A stretch of 64,000 bases of DNA from Pseudoalteromonas tunicata. Its GTDB lineage: Bacteria; Pseudomonadota; Gammaproteobacteria; Enterobacterales; Alteromonadaceae. The stretch spans positions 412,001 to 476,000 of the forward strand of contig NZ_CP011032.1 in NCBI RefSeq assembly GCF_002310815.1, read 5' to 3'. This document shows, piece by piece, positions 37,466 through 46,214 of this stretch (its first letter is position 1; every line of letters begins with the position of its first letter). The notes beneath the pieces were generated by a model. That model did no database searches and was not told where the DNA came from. It was given only the letters and a program-made list of their open reading frames with translations. Position numbers and translations under genes: made by a program.

Positions 37466-37623
37466 CACCGGCTCCAAATTTATCATAGAGCAGGTATTTT
37501 CAAGTTGTTGGATTGTCGATACTAGGAGCGGTTCGCTGGTGTTTACGATATTTTTATATAAATCATATTATTACGAATTATACGTAACTGCTTTATACGC
37601 TACCTCATTTTTAACCAATTTTG

Positions 37624-37643
37624 AATGTGTAAATATACACATT
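37624..37643 (+). promoter_or_regulatory. Candidate operator palindrome upstream of the biosynthetic operon
   Basis: AATGTGTA-AATA-TACACATT is a perfect 8-base inverted repeat with a 4-base centre. The TGTG-N8-CACA geometry resembles a CRP-type site, but both half-sites have T/A where CRP prefers A/T (TGTGT instead of TGTGA). It lies about 230 bases before the first biosynthetic gene and 170 bases before the candidate promoter. No regulator gene is encoded in the operon. Confidence 0.4.
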
Positions 37644-37811
37644 TGAATTTTTTATCTAATTAACTTGGTTTTTTAAATTATGTACTTATAAGTAAAGGTT
37701 TTTTTTGTTTAAGTCGTCTAGCTTTTAGGTTTGTTAATAAGGTGGTTTTTATGTTTCTCGTGTGTTGCACTTGTGTTTCACATATTCTTACATTTTGTAA
37801 ATTTTTAATTG

Positions 37812-37838
37812 TTGACCTTTAAAAGTAACGCTGATAAT
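37812..37838 (+). promoter_or_regulatory. Candidate sigma-70 promoter for the biosynthetic operon
   Basis: TTGACC, a 15-base spacer and GATAAT, one base from an ideal -10 hexamer, with transcription expected to start about 30 bases before the first ATG. The spacer is shorter than the 17-base optimum. This is the best match in the leader region by eye. Confidence 0.4.
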
Positions 37839-37874
37839 TTGTGTGCCTAAATTGGGTAAACCAAAGAGGGTATC

Positions 37875-38537
37875 ATGGATACAAAGTTATATTCGTTAAT
37901 TTTTGGCGCAGCGCCTCACATCAAACAATACATTGAAGCACCGGGTGTTGAATGTTCAATTCAAATCTCTAACTACATCAACAAAACTCAATACCTAGTC
38001 GATTACTACGAATCGGTGTCACAAGATCCCGGAGTTAAAGCATTAATTGAAGAACGATATCTACCAATTCTTCCTCCCTTAGAGGTGTTATGTGAAATGC
38101 CACAAGACACACTTGGGTACGAGTTCGGTACATTTATGAAAAACAATGGTTTATCTATTGATGGACTAGAAAAGGTGGTGATCGAAGATGATAAAACTTA
38201 TTTTGCCCACCGTGCTAGAGCGACGCATGATTTCTTTCATGTAGCGTTGGGGGTGCCACCAAATATGCCTGGAGAATTAGCTATTCAAGGTTTTCAGGCT
38301 GCACAAACTAAAACTCCGATCTCAAAACTATTCTGTAGCTTGGCATTTTTACGAACCTTGGAGTTTGAAGATTCGATGTATGAATACCTAGACCCTCTCA
38401 TTGGTGGTTACTTACAGGGCCGTAAAGCAAAGCTTTTTTTGGCCCAGAAATGGGAAAATATGCTTGATGTTCCTTTGGCGGATGTTCGTAAAGAGCTTAA
38501 TGTTGAAGCGGTAAGTATGCAATTGTCAGAGTTTTGA
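37875..38537 (+). CDS. Coq4-like metal-binding protein
   Basis: A 220-residue protein of the Coq4 family. The signature HDxxH-x11-E is exact: His118, Asp119, His122 and Glu134 in THDFFHVALGVPP and then PGE. Eukaryotic Coq4 acts in ubiquinone synthesis, where it has been linked to oxidative decarboxylation of the ring C1 position. The bacterial relatives are poorly studied. No signal peptide or membrane segment is visible. It is the first gene of a 14-gene operon containing chorismate enzymes, and lies 13 bases before the ATP-grasp gene. A role in decarboxylating or oxidising an aromatic or dihydroaromatic intermediate is inferred from this context. Confidence 0.8.
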   Translation: MDTKLYSLIFGAAPHIKQYIEAPGVECSIQISNYINKTQYLVDYYESVSQDPGVKALIEERYLPILPPLEVLCEMPQDTLGYEFGTFMKNNGLSIDGLEKVVIEDDKTYFAHRARATHDFFHVALGVPPNMPGELAIQGFQAAQTKTPISKLFCSLAFLRTLEFEDSMYEYLDPLIGGYLQGRKAKLFLAQKWENMLDVPLADVRKELNVEAVSMQLSEF

Positions 38538-38550
38538 TACAGAGGTTTTT

Positions 38551-39792
38551 ATGAAGAATTTAACCTGCGTTATTGTTAACGGCTATTTGAGTGGTACGTC
38601 ATTTTTAAATGAATTTACCCAAGCAGGCATTCAGTGCATCCACGTTTCAACGAGTGATGAACTAAAGATTGGTGTCAGTAAATTTAAGGCGGATGACTAT
38701 GTTGCTCAATATTCATTTGATGGCAACTTTAACAATCTCGTCGAGGCGCTAAAAGAGTATGATCCGATTGCGGTGGTGCCTGGTATCCAATCAGGGGTTG
38801 AGTTATGCGACAGACTTGCAGCTGCACTTGGTCTTGAACAAAATGTGGTTGCACTAGCCTCACAGCGCTTAAATAAGTATCAAATGAATTTGAGGTTACA
38901 AGAGACAGGGTTGGCATGTGCCCAATTTATAGCTTCAGATTCGTTGAGTGATTTGATCTCTTGGTTTAGGGGAAAAAACTTCTCGAAAGTTGTTATCAAG
39001 CCGCTTGAAAGCTTAGGGAGTGAAGGTGTTCGAGTGTGTAACAGTGAAGCTGATATTTGTAAGTTTTACGATGAGATCATTGGTCATAAAGATCAGCTTG
39101 GCCACAATATTGACCTTGTTTTGCTACAAGAGTATCTCGACGGTACAGAATATATCGTAAACACAGTATCAAAAAATGGCGCTCACATCATCAGCGATGT
39201 TTGGAGATATAACAAAGAAGAAATTGAAGGGTCAATCGTTTACGAAAAGTGTGAATTGGTTGATTCAAGCACTGCTGAATTTTCGTCTCTAATTGAGTAT
39301 GCGAAAGATGTATTAATTGAGTTTGGTGTAGTTTTTGGAGCATCTCACTGTGAGATCATGCTGACAAATAGTGGCCCGAAATTGGTCGAACTTAATCCGC
39401 GCATTTGTGGGGCTGGTATTTCTGAGTTGGCACAAAAATCTCTAGGTAGGGGACAAGTCCAGCTTCTAAGCCAGCTAATGCTGCAACAGGAATTAACTAA
39501 TACGTCGAGTAACGGTCATTATGTGCTCCACAAACATGCGGCCATTTGCCCACTAATATCACGAAAAGAAGGGAAATTGCTCGGTTTGGCACATCAAGAA
39601 GAAATCGAAGCACTGCCTGCGTTCGAAAGTGTATCTTTTCACGTAAATGTAGGTGAAGTGCTACCAAAAACCGTCGACCTGTTTAGCCAGCCTGGCCTTA
39701 TGTTTTTAGTGCATGAAGATAAAGCAGTTTTGGAAGCGGACTTTGCCAAAATTCGTGAACTGGAAGCCACAATGTATCTATTGGAAGCTTGA
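38551..39792 (+). CDS. ATP-grasp ligase (amino-acid-ligase-like)
   Basis: A 413-residue ATP-grasp enzyme that should join a carboxylate to an amine through an acyl phosphate. Visible features are a nucleotide-binding strand with Lys (KVVIKPLESLGSEGVRV), the QEYLDGTEYIVNTVS segment typical of L-amino-acid ligases such as BacD or RizA, and the metal ligands in HCEIML and KLVELNPRICGAG. The N-terminal third lacks sequence signals I can name. It overlaps the TTG-frame of the next gene by four bases. It is the only amide-forming enzyme of the operon, so the product is probably a dipeptide or amide. Confidence 0.85.
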   Translation: MKNLTCVIVNGYLSGTSFLNEFTQAGIQCIHVSTSDELKIGVSKFKADDYVAQYSFDGNFNNLVEALKEYDPIAVVPGIQSGVELCDRLAAALGLEQNVVALASQRLNKYQMNLRLQETGLACAQFIASDSLSDLISWFRGKNFSKVVIKPLESLGSEGVRVCNSEADICKFYDEIIGHKDQLGHNIDLVLLQEYLDGTEYIVNTVSKNGAHIISDVWRYNKEEIEGSIVYEKCELVDSSTAEFSSLIEYAKDVLIEFGVVFGASHCEIMLTNSGPKLVELNPRICGAGISELAQKSLGRGQVQLLSQLMLQQELTNTSSNGHYVLHKHAAICPLISRKEGKLLGLAHQEEIEALPAFESVSFHVNVGEVLPKTVDLFSQPGLMFLVHEDKAVLEADFAKIRELEATMYLLEA

Positions 39793-39794
39793 TC

Positions 39795-40985
39795 ATGACT
39801 GACAAGAAAATACCCATTTACTTGCTGATATTGATGGCTGCCATTCCCGCTTTTTCGCTGGATATTTATTTGCCTTTGTTAGAGCAAATACGTGAACAGT
39901 TAGCAACATCGGTGACCTCAGCGCAAATGACCATTTCATTATTTGTGATTTCATTTGCTTTCATTCAATTGGTTATTGGTCCTTTATCCGACAATTATGG
40001 TAGGAAAAAAGTCCTGTATGTTGGCTTACTCTTATTTATTTTAGGCAGTTTGGTGGCCATCTTTAGCGCTGATATTAATACGCTTATGTTTGCCCGAGTC
40101 TTGCAAGGTGCAGGTGCTTGTACTGGCGTGGTCAGCGCTTTTGCGATCGCCAGAGATGGGTTTTCTTTGGATGAGCGGGCAACAGTATTGGCAACGATAG
40201 GCATGTACGTTGCCTTAGCACCCATTATTGCCCCAGTAATAGGTGGCTTGCTAAGTGAGTCCATGGGGTGGCGTTATATATTCTTACTGCTGGCAGTGCT
40301 GTCATTTATTATATTGTTATTAGTGACAGTAAAGTTACCAGAAACACTCGCGCAAAAAAATAGCTATAAAATAAAGTCATTACTATTAAATTATAAAGAG
40401 ATGCTATGCCATAGAGATTTTGTGGTATTTACTGCAATTGGTATGTGTGCATTTACATCTTTATTTTGCTTTATTTCAATGTCACCACATATTTTCATAA
40501 ATCAGTTGGGTTATAACTCTAATGATTTTGGTTTTATATTCGCATTTAATGCGCTGGTGTTTTTCGCCGGTTCGAAGCTATCTATCAAATTATCAAAAAC
40601 TAAAACACATTCATTTTCTATTACTCTGGGATTAACACTCTTAATTTCTGGTGGTGTTGTAATGGCTCTGTTGGGCATGTACATGAAGCCTAAAATGGAG
40701 CTTGTATTGCTCCCAATGGCTTTAGCTTCAGTAGGTATATCAATCGTTTTACCGAACGCTACCTCACTGATGTTGGAGCCTTTTGGTGATAAGGCTGCAA
40801 GTGCCTCAGCGCTTAATGGTTTTATTCGATTTGTGTTTGCTGGTTCTGCAAGTGTATTGGTTACTTTTTTGGACTTTCCTCCGCACTTAATATTGGCGTT
40901 CTCTTTAGTGTCTCTAAGTGTGTTGTCATGGTTTATATGGTTGGTTTCTAAATATAACTATGCGTTGAAAACTGTTTCGCAGTAG
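39795..40985 (+). CDS. Bcr/CflA-family MFS drug exporter
   Basis: A 396-residue, 12-helix MFS protein. I use ATG 39795, which has GGAAG upstream, rather than the TTG two codons earlier. Bcr/CflA features are visible: AFIQLVIGPLSDNYGRKKVL (loop 2-3 motif A) and ARVLQGAGACTGVVSAFAIARD. Relatives confer resistance to bicyclomycin, chloramphenicol and sulfonamides. Placement between the ligase and the DAHP synthase suggests export of, or self-resistance to, the operon product. Confidence 0.88.
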   Translation: MTDKKIPIYLLILMAAIPAFSLDIYLPLLEQIREQLATSVTSAQMTISLFVISFAFIQLVIGPLSDNYGRKKVLYVGLLLFILGSLVAIFSADINTLMFARVLQGAGACTGVVSAFAIARDGFSLDERATVLATIGMYVALAPIIAPVIGGLLSESMGWRYIFLLLAVLSFIILLLVTVKLPETLAQKNSYKIKSLLLNYKEMLCHRDFVVFTAIGMCAFTSLFCFISMSPHIFINQLGYNSNDFGFIFAFNALVFFAGSKLSIKLSKTKTHSFSITLGLTLLISGGVVMALLGMYMKPKMELVLLPMALASVGISIVLPNATSLMLEPFGDKAASASALNGFIRFVFAGSASVLVTFLDFPPHLILAFSLVSLSVLSWFIWLVSKYNYALKTVSQ

Positions 40986-41013
40986 TTAGATTAATATAAA
41001 TAAGGATTATCAT

Positions 41014-42252
41014 ATGGAAAAGCTTAAAAACTTTGATTATCAGGATTGCCAAATTACATCAAAATCTATTTGGTCGCCGTACACCTGGGAAGATAAAACA
41101 GACTGGTATGATGAAATATACGACCAACAAGATTATAAGCGCTTTTTAAATGAAGAAGCAGTCATGTTACCTTTGGTTACTGTTGCTGATGTACAGCGTT
41201 TACAGGAAGAGCTCGTAGACGTTTACGAAGGCAAAAAACTGTATTTTCAAGCCGGTGATTGCGTCGAGCTATTTGAAGATATGAACGAAATTGCGCTTAA
41301 AGATAAGTTTGATTTTTTAAATACTATCTCAGATTACATGCAGGTTCTATCAAACAAGCCCGTTGTCACATTAGGCCGCATGGGGGGGCAATTTGCTAAG
41401 CCCAGAACGAGCCTCACAGAGGAAGTAAAAGGTGTCACAATGTACTCATTTATGGGGCAAATATTTAACGATTATGCTCCTAATATTTGGGCAAGACAGC
41501 CTCAGCTTCAGCGTATTTTGTGGGCGTACAAAGCGTCGCAAATGGTGCATGAACATCTAGTCGATTACACGCAAGAAAAACACGCAAATCGTACACTGTT
41601 TACCTCACATGAAGGGTTGCACTTACCTTATGAATCTTCTTTAACTCAACAATGTCAAGATAGCAACGGGTATTACAACTTGAGCTCACATTTTCAATGG
41701 GTGGGTATGAGAAGCTTGTTTGAAGACAGTGCACACATAGAGTTTTATCGTGGCATAGAAAACCCGATTGGTATCAAAGTTGGTCCAAGTGCGACCCCTG
41801 CGCTTTTAGATCAAGTATGCACTGTGCTCAATCCTCGCAATGTACCTGGTAAGGTAACGTTGATATTACGTTTGGGAGATAAAGTTAGTGAAGTATTACC
41901 CAACTTAATCAAGCAAGTTAAAAGCAAAGGGCATAAGGTCATCTGGGTATCTGATCCTATGCATGCGAACACGGTAAAAAATGCTCAGGGTGTGAAGACA
42001 AGAAGCCTCGACAAAATCAAAGCCGAAGTGAAACAAGTTAGTCAAATTTTGCGAGAGAATCATTGTTATTTTGCTGGTCTGCACTTAGAAGCGTCACCCG
42101 ATAATATTTATGAGTGTGCGGATAGCTGTGACCTAATGGCAAAAGTGGACTTGGGTAAAGCGTATCAAACGCAATGCGACCCTCGACTCAATTTTGAACA
42201 AGCCATTAATGTGGTGAGTTGTTTTATTAATCATTCAAAAAAAGGAAGTTAA
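41014..42252 (+). CDS. Class II DAHP synthase (secondary-metabolism type)
   Basis: A 412-residue class II 3-deoxy-D-arabino-heptulosonate-7-phosphate synthase, which condenses phosphoenolpyruvate and erythrose-4-phosphate as the first step to chorismate. Motifs are YFQAGDCVELFEDM, GRMGGQFAKPRTS, SSHFQWVGMRS, PIGIKVGPSATP and WVSDPMHANT. It is shorter than the roughly 460-residue plant and mycobacterial enzymes, like PhzC of phenazine operons. Such operon-borne copies usually escape feedback by aromatic amino acids and raise chorismate supply for a product. AGGA precedes the ATG. Confidence 0.93.
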   Translation: MEKLKNFDYQDCQITSKSIWSPYTWEDKTDWYDEIYDQQDYKRFLNEEAVMLPLVTVADVQRLQEELVDVYEGKKLYFQAGDCVELFEDMNEIALKDKFDFLNTISDYMQVLSNKPVVTLGRMGGQFAKPRTSLTEEVKGVTMYSFMGQIFNDYAPNIWARQPQLQRILWAYKASQMVHEHLVDYTQEKHANRTLFTSHEGLHLPYESSLTQQCQDSNGYYNLSSHFQWVGMRSLFEDSAHIEFYRGIENPIGIKVGPSATPALLDQVCTVLNPRNVPGKVTLILRLGDKVSEVLPNLIKQVKSKGHKVIWVSDPMHANTVKNAQGVKTRSLDKIKAEVKQVSQILRENHCYFAGLHLEASPDNIYECADSCDLMAKVDLGKAYQTQCDPRLNFEQAINVVSCFINHSKKGS

Positions 42253-42255
42253 GCT

Positions 42256-43341
42256 GTGTTGTCTATGTATGAATCTTTAACACTCACCCCGACAGAAGAA
42301 GAAGTTGTTGAGGCGGCGATGCGATGGCACTTTAATGAGCAAACAGGTTCTCGCTATTGGCTAAACAAGCGCTTTGATCTGGCTTTCGATCCGCTTAGTG
42401 ATGTAAAGCGCTTTTCTGACTTACAATTATTTGACGATGTTTCTAGCGATTGGAAAACATTGCCAATGGAAGACTTGATCCCAAAAGCCATGTTTGATCA
42501 GTTAAATGATTTTCATATCTTTGAAAGTGGTGGGACAACTGGCAATCCAAAGCGAATCGTTGAGCACCGTTCACGTAAGCATGCGTTGAACTTTGTGCAG
42601 TCATGTTTAGAAATGCATGGATATAATCAAAGTTTTGAAGGGCACTGGTTGCATATCGGACCTACAGGTCCACATATTGTTGGTCGCACCATGAAAGCTT
42701 TAGCTCAACAAAACCAACGTCTATGCTTTCAAGTCGACTTTGATCCTCGCTGGGTTAAAAAGCTTATATTAAATAAGCAAATCGAACAAGTCGAGCAATA
42801 CAAAGCACATTTATTGGAACAAGCGTTCGATTTGATTAAAACACAGAATATCTCGGTGATGTTTGTGACGCCGCCTATTTTAGAATCTATCTGCAAAGAT
42901 CCAGTGCTACATGACGCATTCAAGAAAAAAATAAAGTTTATTATTTGGGCCGGCACTTCAATTAGTCCGGAAACCTACCGGCTGATCACAGAGCTTTATT
43001 TTCCTGACTGCATCTTCATGGGACTGTACGGCAACACCATGATGGGAATTGCACCTCAACGCCCAGCTGAGCCTGAAGATGAAGACTTGTATGTTTATCA
43101 AACCTATTCGCCTTATTGCCATGTGCAGTTCTTTAATGAGCATGGCGTTGTCGACGTTCCTTACGGTGAGTATGGACAAATAGCAGTCTCGTTGTTGACG
43201 CCTGAAATGCTCATTCCATTTACTTTGGAGCGTGATTACGCGAAACGTGTGAAGCCTGCGGGCAAGTTTAAAGAGCACGGTATAACCAATGTCGGGCCTA
43301 TGCCGAATACGCAACTAACGATCACAGAAGGTGTGTATTAG
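42256..43341 (+). CDS. EhpF/LuxE-like adenylating enzyme
   Basis: A 361-residue adenylate-forming protein. The P-loop is ESGGTTGNPKR (about 90-100), followed by later core motifs FIIWAGTSISPE and FMGLYGNTMMG. It lacks most of the usual C-terminal ANL domain, like EhpF of the griseoluteic acid pathway and the LuxE acyl-protein synthetases. EhpF activates a phenazine carboxylate for reduction by its partner EhpG. GTG 42256 is the start, seven bases after GGAAG. Its stop overlaps the next start by one base, matching the EhpF-EhpG pairing. The acid it activates is unknown. Confidence 0.78.
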   Translation: MLSMYESLTLTPTEEEVVEAAMRWHFNEQTGSRYWLNKRFDLAFDPLSDVKRFSDLQLFDDVSSDWKTLPMEDLIPKAMFDQLNDFHIFESGGTTGNPKRIVEHRSRKHALNFVQSCLEMHGYNQSFEGHWLHIGPTGPHIVGRTMKALAQQNQRLCFQVDFDPRWVKKLILNKQIEQVEQYKAHLLEQAFDLIKTQNISVMFVTPPILESICKDPVLHDAFKKKIKFIIWAGTSISPETYRLITELYFPDCIFMGLYGNTMMGIAPQRPAEPEDEDLYVYQTYSPYCHVQFFNEHGVVDVPYGEYGQIAVSLLTPEMLIPFTLERDYAKRVKPAGKFKEHGITNVGPMPNTQLTITEGVY

Positions 43342-44720
43342 TGGAACTGATTGACCTTATTTTGCCCCAGGGTACATACACCTCCGCTGAGCGGATGGAG
43401 GTGTGTACCCTTCAAGGCGAAGCGTGCCTTAGTTTAAGTATGGCACCATCGTTGATGCTTCATCATGCCTTTAATACCCTAGAAAAAGCATCCAATATGT
43501 CATTAGAGGCTTTATTGGCATGTATTTACAAAGCAGGAGATATATTTGTCAATGATATTTTGGCAGGTCAAAGCCCAAAGGGATATGTTAAGCAGCTACA
43601 TGCGATAAATGGGTTGGCCGAAAGTGTCATTCTTGAATCGCTTCATGATATTAGCAGTTTCATGAAAAATATTTCAAATGTGATAGCAGAGCAAAAACAC
43701 AGTGCCGGCTTTGAGTATTCAGTGCAATCAACTCATGCTCTAAATGGTACTTTCCATCGTAAATTTGGCACTATATTTACTTGTATTTTGCCGGGTAACC
43801 ACCCAGGTGTGAATACCGTATGGCTTAACGCTATGGCGCTAGGTTATAAGGTGTTGTTAAAGCCATCCAGTTCTGACCCAATTACGTCGTACCGTTTGAT
43901 CTTGTCGCTACAAAAAGCGGGTATGTTGGATGGGCAAGTGTCATTTATTCCAGGCAAACGCGAGATTAACGCGCAACTTGTCGAACTCAGTAAAGAACAC
44001 CGACTTATGTTCTTTGGTGGACAGGATATCGTTGATACGTTTGGATCAAAATCAGGTGTGATTGTGCGTGGACCTGGGTATTCGAAGCTTTGGTTAGAGC
44101 CCGCCTATTATGCTAAAAAACCCAATGACAGCATAGATAGCATATGTCGTTCGATTGTAGCTGATGGAGGCATCAAGTGCACAAACTTGAGCCAAATTTT
44201 AGTGAACACCACTGAGGATGGATTTGTCAATTCTCTTCATGCGAGCGTGAATGCGTCTTTGGGTGCTTGGTTTGATGTCCAGTTACAAAGCAGTAATAGT
44301 CAGTTGTGTGTCTATGAGATAGACAGAGCAAAGCGGATCCTCAACTATATTGCCACAAAGCTTGCTGATAGTGGTCAACTTAATATTAACCCACTGATAC
44401 TGCTACATGATTTTGAGGATGGTACGGCAACAATTAGGCCGTGGGTGTTCAAGGTCACGCCAGGTAGTATTGTTGATTTTGAAGTGCCAGCACCGATAGC
44501 TTTGTTGCAATCAGCGCAATGTGAATCTGAGCTCCGAAACTCCTTATCATTGTCAGTGTTGTCAAACGATAATGATATGTTTGAGCGATTGGCTCAACTC
44601 AATAACATACGCAAACTCTTGTGGTGTTTGCCAACTACATATAGCACATCCAATCTGCCACATGATGGCGCGCTTTACGAACAGTTGTTTGAAAAAGTGG
44701 GAATCGCAAGATCAAATTAA
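43341..44720 (+). CDS. EhpG/LuxC-like acyl reductase (ALDH superfamily)
   Basis: A 459-residue aldehyde dehydrogenase-fold protein resembling LuxC and EhpG, which reduce an activated acyl group to an aldehyde with NADPH. Visible are the cofactor-site segment ILPGNHPGVN then VLLKPSSSDP (Lys174), the second nucleotide contact MFFGGQDIVDTFG, and the catalytic Cys280 in GGIKCTNLSQ. The GTG start overlaps the stop of the adenylating-enzyme gene by one base, giving translational coupling. Together they should convert an aromatic or dihydroaromatic carboxylate to an aldehyde, by analogy with EhpF/EhpG. Confidence 0.8.
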   Translation: MELIDLILPQGTYTSAERMEVCTLQGEACLSLSMAPSLMLHHAFNTLEKASNMSLEALLACIYKAGDIFVNDILAGQSPKGYVKQLHAINGLAESVILESLHDISSFMKNISNVIAEQKHSAGFEYSVQSTHALNGTFHRKFGTIFTCILPGNHPGVNTVWLNAMALGYKVLLKPSSSDPITSYRLILSLQKAGMLDGQVSFIPGKREINAQLVELSKEHRLMFFGGQDIVDTFGSKSGVIVRGPGYSKLWLEPAYYAKKPNDSIDSICRSIVADGGIKCTNLSQILVNTTEDGFVNSLHASVNASLGAWFDVQLQSSNSQLCVYEIDRAKRILNYIATKLADSGQLNINPLILLHDFEDGTATIRPWVFKVTPGSIVDFEVPAPIALLQSAQCESELRNSLSLSVLSNDNDMFERLAQLNNIRKLLWCLPTTYSTSNLPHDGALYEQLFEKVGIARSN

Positions 44721-44748
44721 AAAAATATTAGAACAGGACTTAAATATT

Positions 44749-45417
44749 ATGACTAAGCACATTGTTGATTTATCAGTACCATTTCATAAAGGCATGCCCA
44801 AATACGAAGCGCCTTGGTTCCCCGAATTTGACTTCGAAGAAGTTAAACCAGCGTCGATGCCTGAGGCACAATGGAAAAGACGCTTTACATCACTAAAATT
44901 ATTCGCCCACAACGGCACTCACGTTGAAACATCAGATCACGTTTTTAGTGATGGAAAAACAATTGATAGTTATGAACTAGAGCAGTTTTTTGGCAAACCA
45001 TTTATTGTTGATTTGCAACATGTTCCTGATAGTCATGCAATCACAGGTGAGCAGATGTCTGAAGCATTAGCTGGTTATGATCCGAATGTATATAGCATTG
45101 TGTTAGTGAATACGGGCTATAACGACAGACATTGGGGAGAAGAGGGTTTTTGGGGGAATTCACCCTACATGACACAAGAAGCCGCGCAGGAAATTGCAAA
45201 CTTAAAACCACAATTTGTAGGCATTGATTTTCAAACAGAAAAACCAGGTGAAAAGAATTTTGTAGTACATAAAACGCTACTTTCTAGTTGTAACCTATTG
45301 TGTGAATACCTGTTTAATTTGGGGTCTATTTCAGATAAAGCATGGTTCTTTGCATTGCCAATCAGCATTAAGAATGTTGAAGCGTCTCCAGTTCGTGCAG
45401 TGGCTATTGAGTTTTAG
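44749..45417 (+). CDS. Cyclase-family metal hydrolase (kynurenine formamidase-like)
   Basis: I start at ATG 44749 (222 residues). The upstream in-frame ATG lies deep inside the acyl-reductase gene. The protein begins HIVDLSVPFHKGMP, a classic cyclase/KynB opening, and has the metal motif His54-Asn-Gly-Thr-His58-Val-Glu60 ... Asp63-His64 (the family has H-x-G-T-H-x-D-x-P-x-H, so Glu and Ser are substitutions here). Relatives hydrolyse formylkynurenine, isatin or similar amides. No kynurenine genes are present, so another C-N or C-O bond is likely cut. It might replace an isochorismatase in this pathway, but this is speculative. Confidence 0.82.
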   Translation: MTKHIVDLSVPFHKGMPKYEAPWFPEFDFEEVKPASMPEAQWKRRFTSLKLFAHNGTHVETSDHVFSDGKTIDSYELEQFFGKPFIVDLQHVPDSHAITGEQMSEALAGYDPNVYSIVLVNTGYNDRHWGEEGFWGNSPYMTQEAAQEIANLKPQFVGIDFQTEKPGEKNFVVHKTLLSSCNLLCEYLFNLGSISDKAWFFALPISIKNVEASPVRAVAIEF

Positions 45418-45438
45418 TCACGCGAGAAGGATTTTAAC

Positions 45439-46203
45439 ATGAAGGAACAACCTTTTATTGCACTAGTTTCCGGTGCAGCAAGTGGCATTGGCGCTGAATG
45501 TGTAAAACAATATCTGGCTATGGGTGTACATGTTTATGGTATTGATAAAGATGAAGATAAGCTGTTGACGCTGAAACACCAGCTAAAAGGTTCAACTGGC
45601 GCATTTACGCCTGTGGTGTGTGATCTGGTGAATGAACAGCCTAGCTCACTGGGTGAGTTAGGTATTGCGTTTGAAGCAGATGCAAAGGTTGCGTTGGTGA
45701 ATAATATAGGTGGTTCAGATATGACGACTAATCAGTTTCTAGCACATGATTGGTCAGATTTTATTTCGTCTTATGAGTTTAATGTAAAGCCTGCTTTTAC
45801 ATTAAGCAAACTCATGATCCCTGTAATGAAATCGGCTAATTGGGGGCGCATCGTAATGATCTCTTCTGTTGCGGCACGAAAGCCGTTACCCGCGGTGGGC
45901 GCACAGTATTGTGCAGCTAAATCAGCATTGCTGGGTTTAACTCGCAAGTTAGCGGATGAGTTTAGTGAATACGGCATTTTGACAAATACCGTGTGCCCTG
46001 GGGTTATTGCAACAGATCGGATCCTAGCAGGTTGGGATAAAAAATCTCCTCAACAAGTTCAAGTTGACTTGCAAAAGTTCCCATGCAAACGCCTTGGTAC
46101 GCCTCAAGATGTTGCACAAATGGTGTGTTTTTTAGGTAGTGATCAGAATAATTATATGAGCGGTTCCATCAGTGATGTGAACGGCGGCTTATACATGTCA
46201 TAA
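45439..46203 (+). CDS. Short-chain dehydrogenase/reductase
   Basis: A 254-residue classical SDR: cofactor motif SGAASGIG (11-18), NNIGG in place of NNAGG, catalytic Ser142 or Ser143, Tyr157 and Lys161 (QYCAAKSAL) and a C-terminal GSISDVNGGLYMS. The acidic end of the second strand (GIDKDED) suggests NAD as cofactor. In siderophore pathways an SDR (EntA) aromatises a dihydrodiol made from isochorismate, and a similar aromatising step here is plausible beside an isochorismate-synthase-like gene. The substrate is not determined. AAGGA precedes the ATG, and the next gene starts 11 bases on. Confidence 0.85.
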   Translation: MKEQPFIALVSGAASGIGAECVKQYLAMGVHVYGIDKDEDKLLTLKHQLKGSTGAFTPVVCDLVNEQPSSLGELGIAFEADAKVALVNNIGGSDMTTNQFLAHDWSDFISSYEFNVKPAFTLSKLMIPVMKSANWGRIVMISSVAARKPLPAVGAQYCAAKSALLGLTRKLADEFSEYGILTNTVCPGVIATDRILAGWDKKSPQQVQVDLQKFPCKRLGTPQDVAQMVCFLGSDQNNYMSGSISDVNGGLYMS

Positions 46204-46214
46204 CAGGGATAGTA

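Larger units (their letters stand above)
37466..37874. other. Leader region of the biosynthetic operon
   Basis: About 410 very AT-rich bases with no supported gene. It holds a perfect 8+8 inverted repeat at 37624-37643 and a candidate promoter at 37812-37838, both listed separately. The left end abuts IS debris. GAGGG lies at good spacing before the ATG of the first biosynthetic gene. Confidence 0.6.

Noticed and set aside
37624..37643. Palindrome as a proven CRP site
   Set aside because: Both half-sites deviate from TGTGA at the same position. I list it only as a candidate operator.
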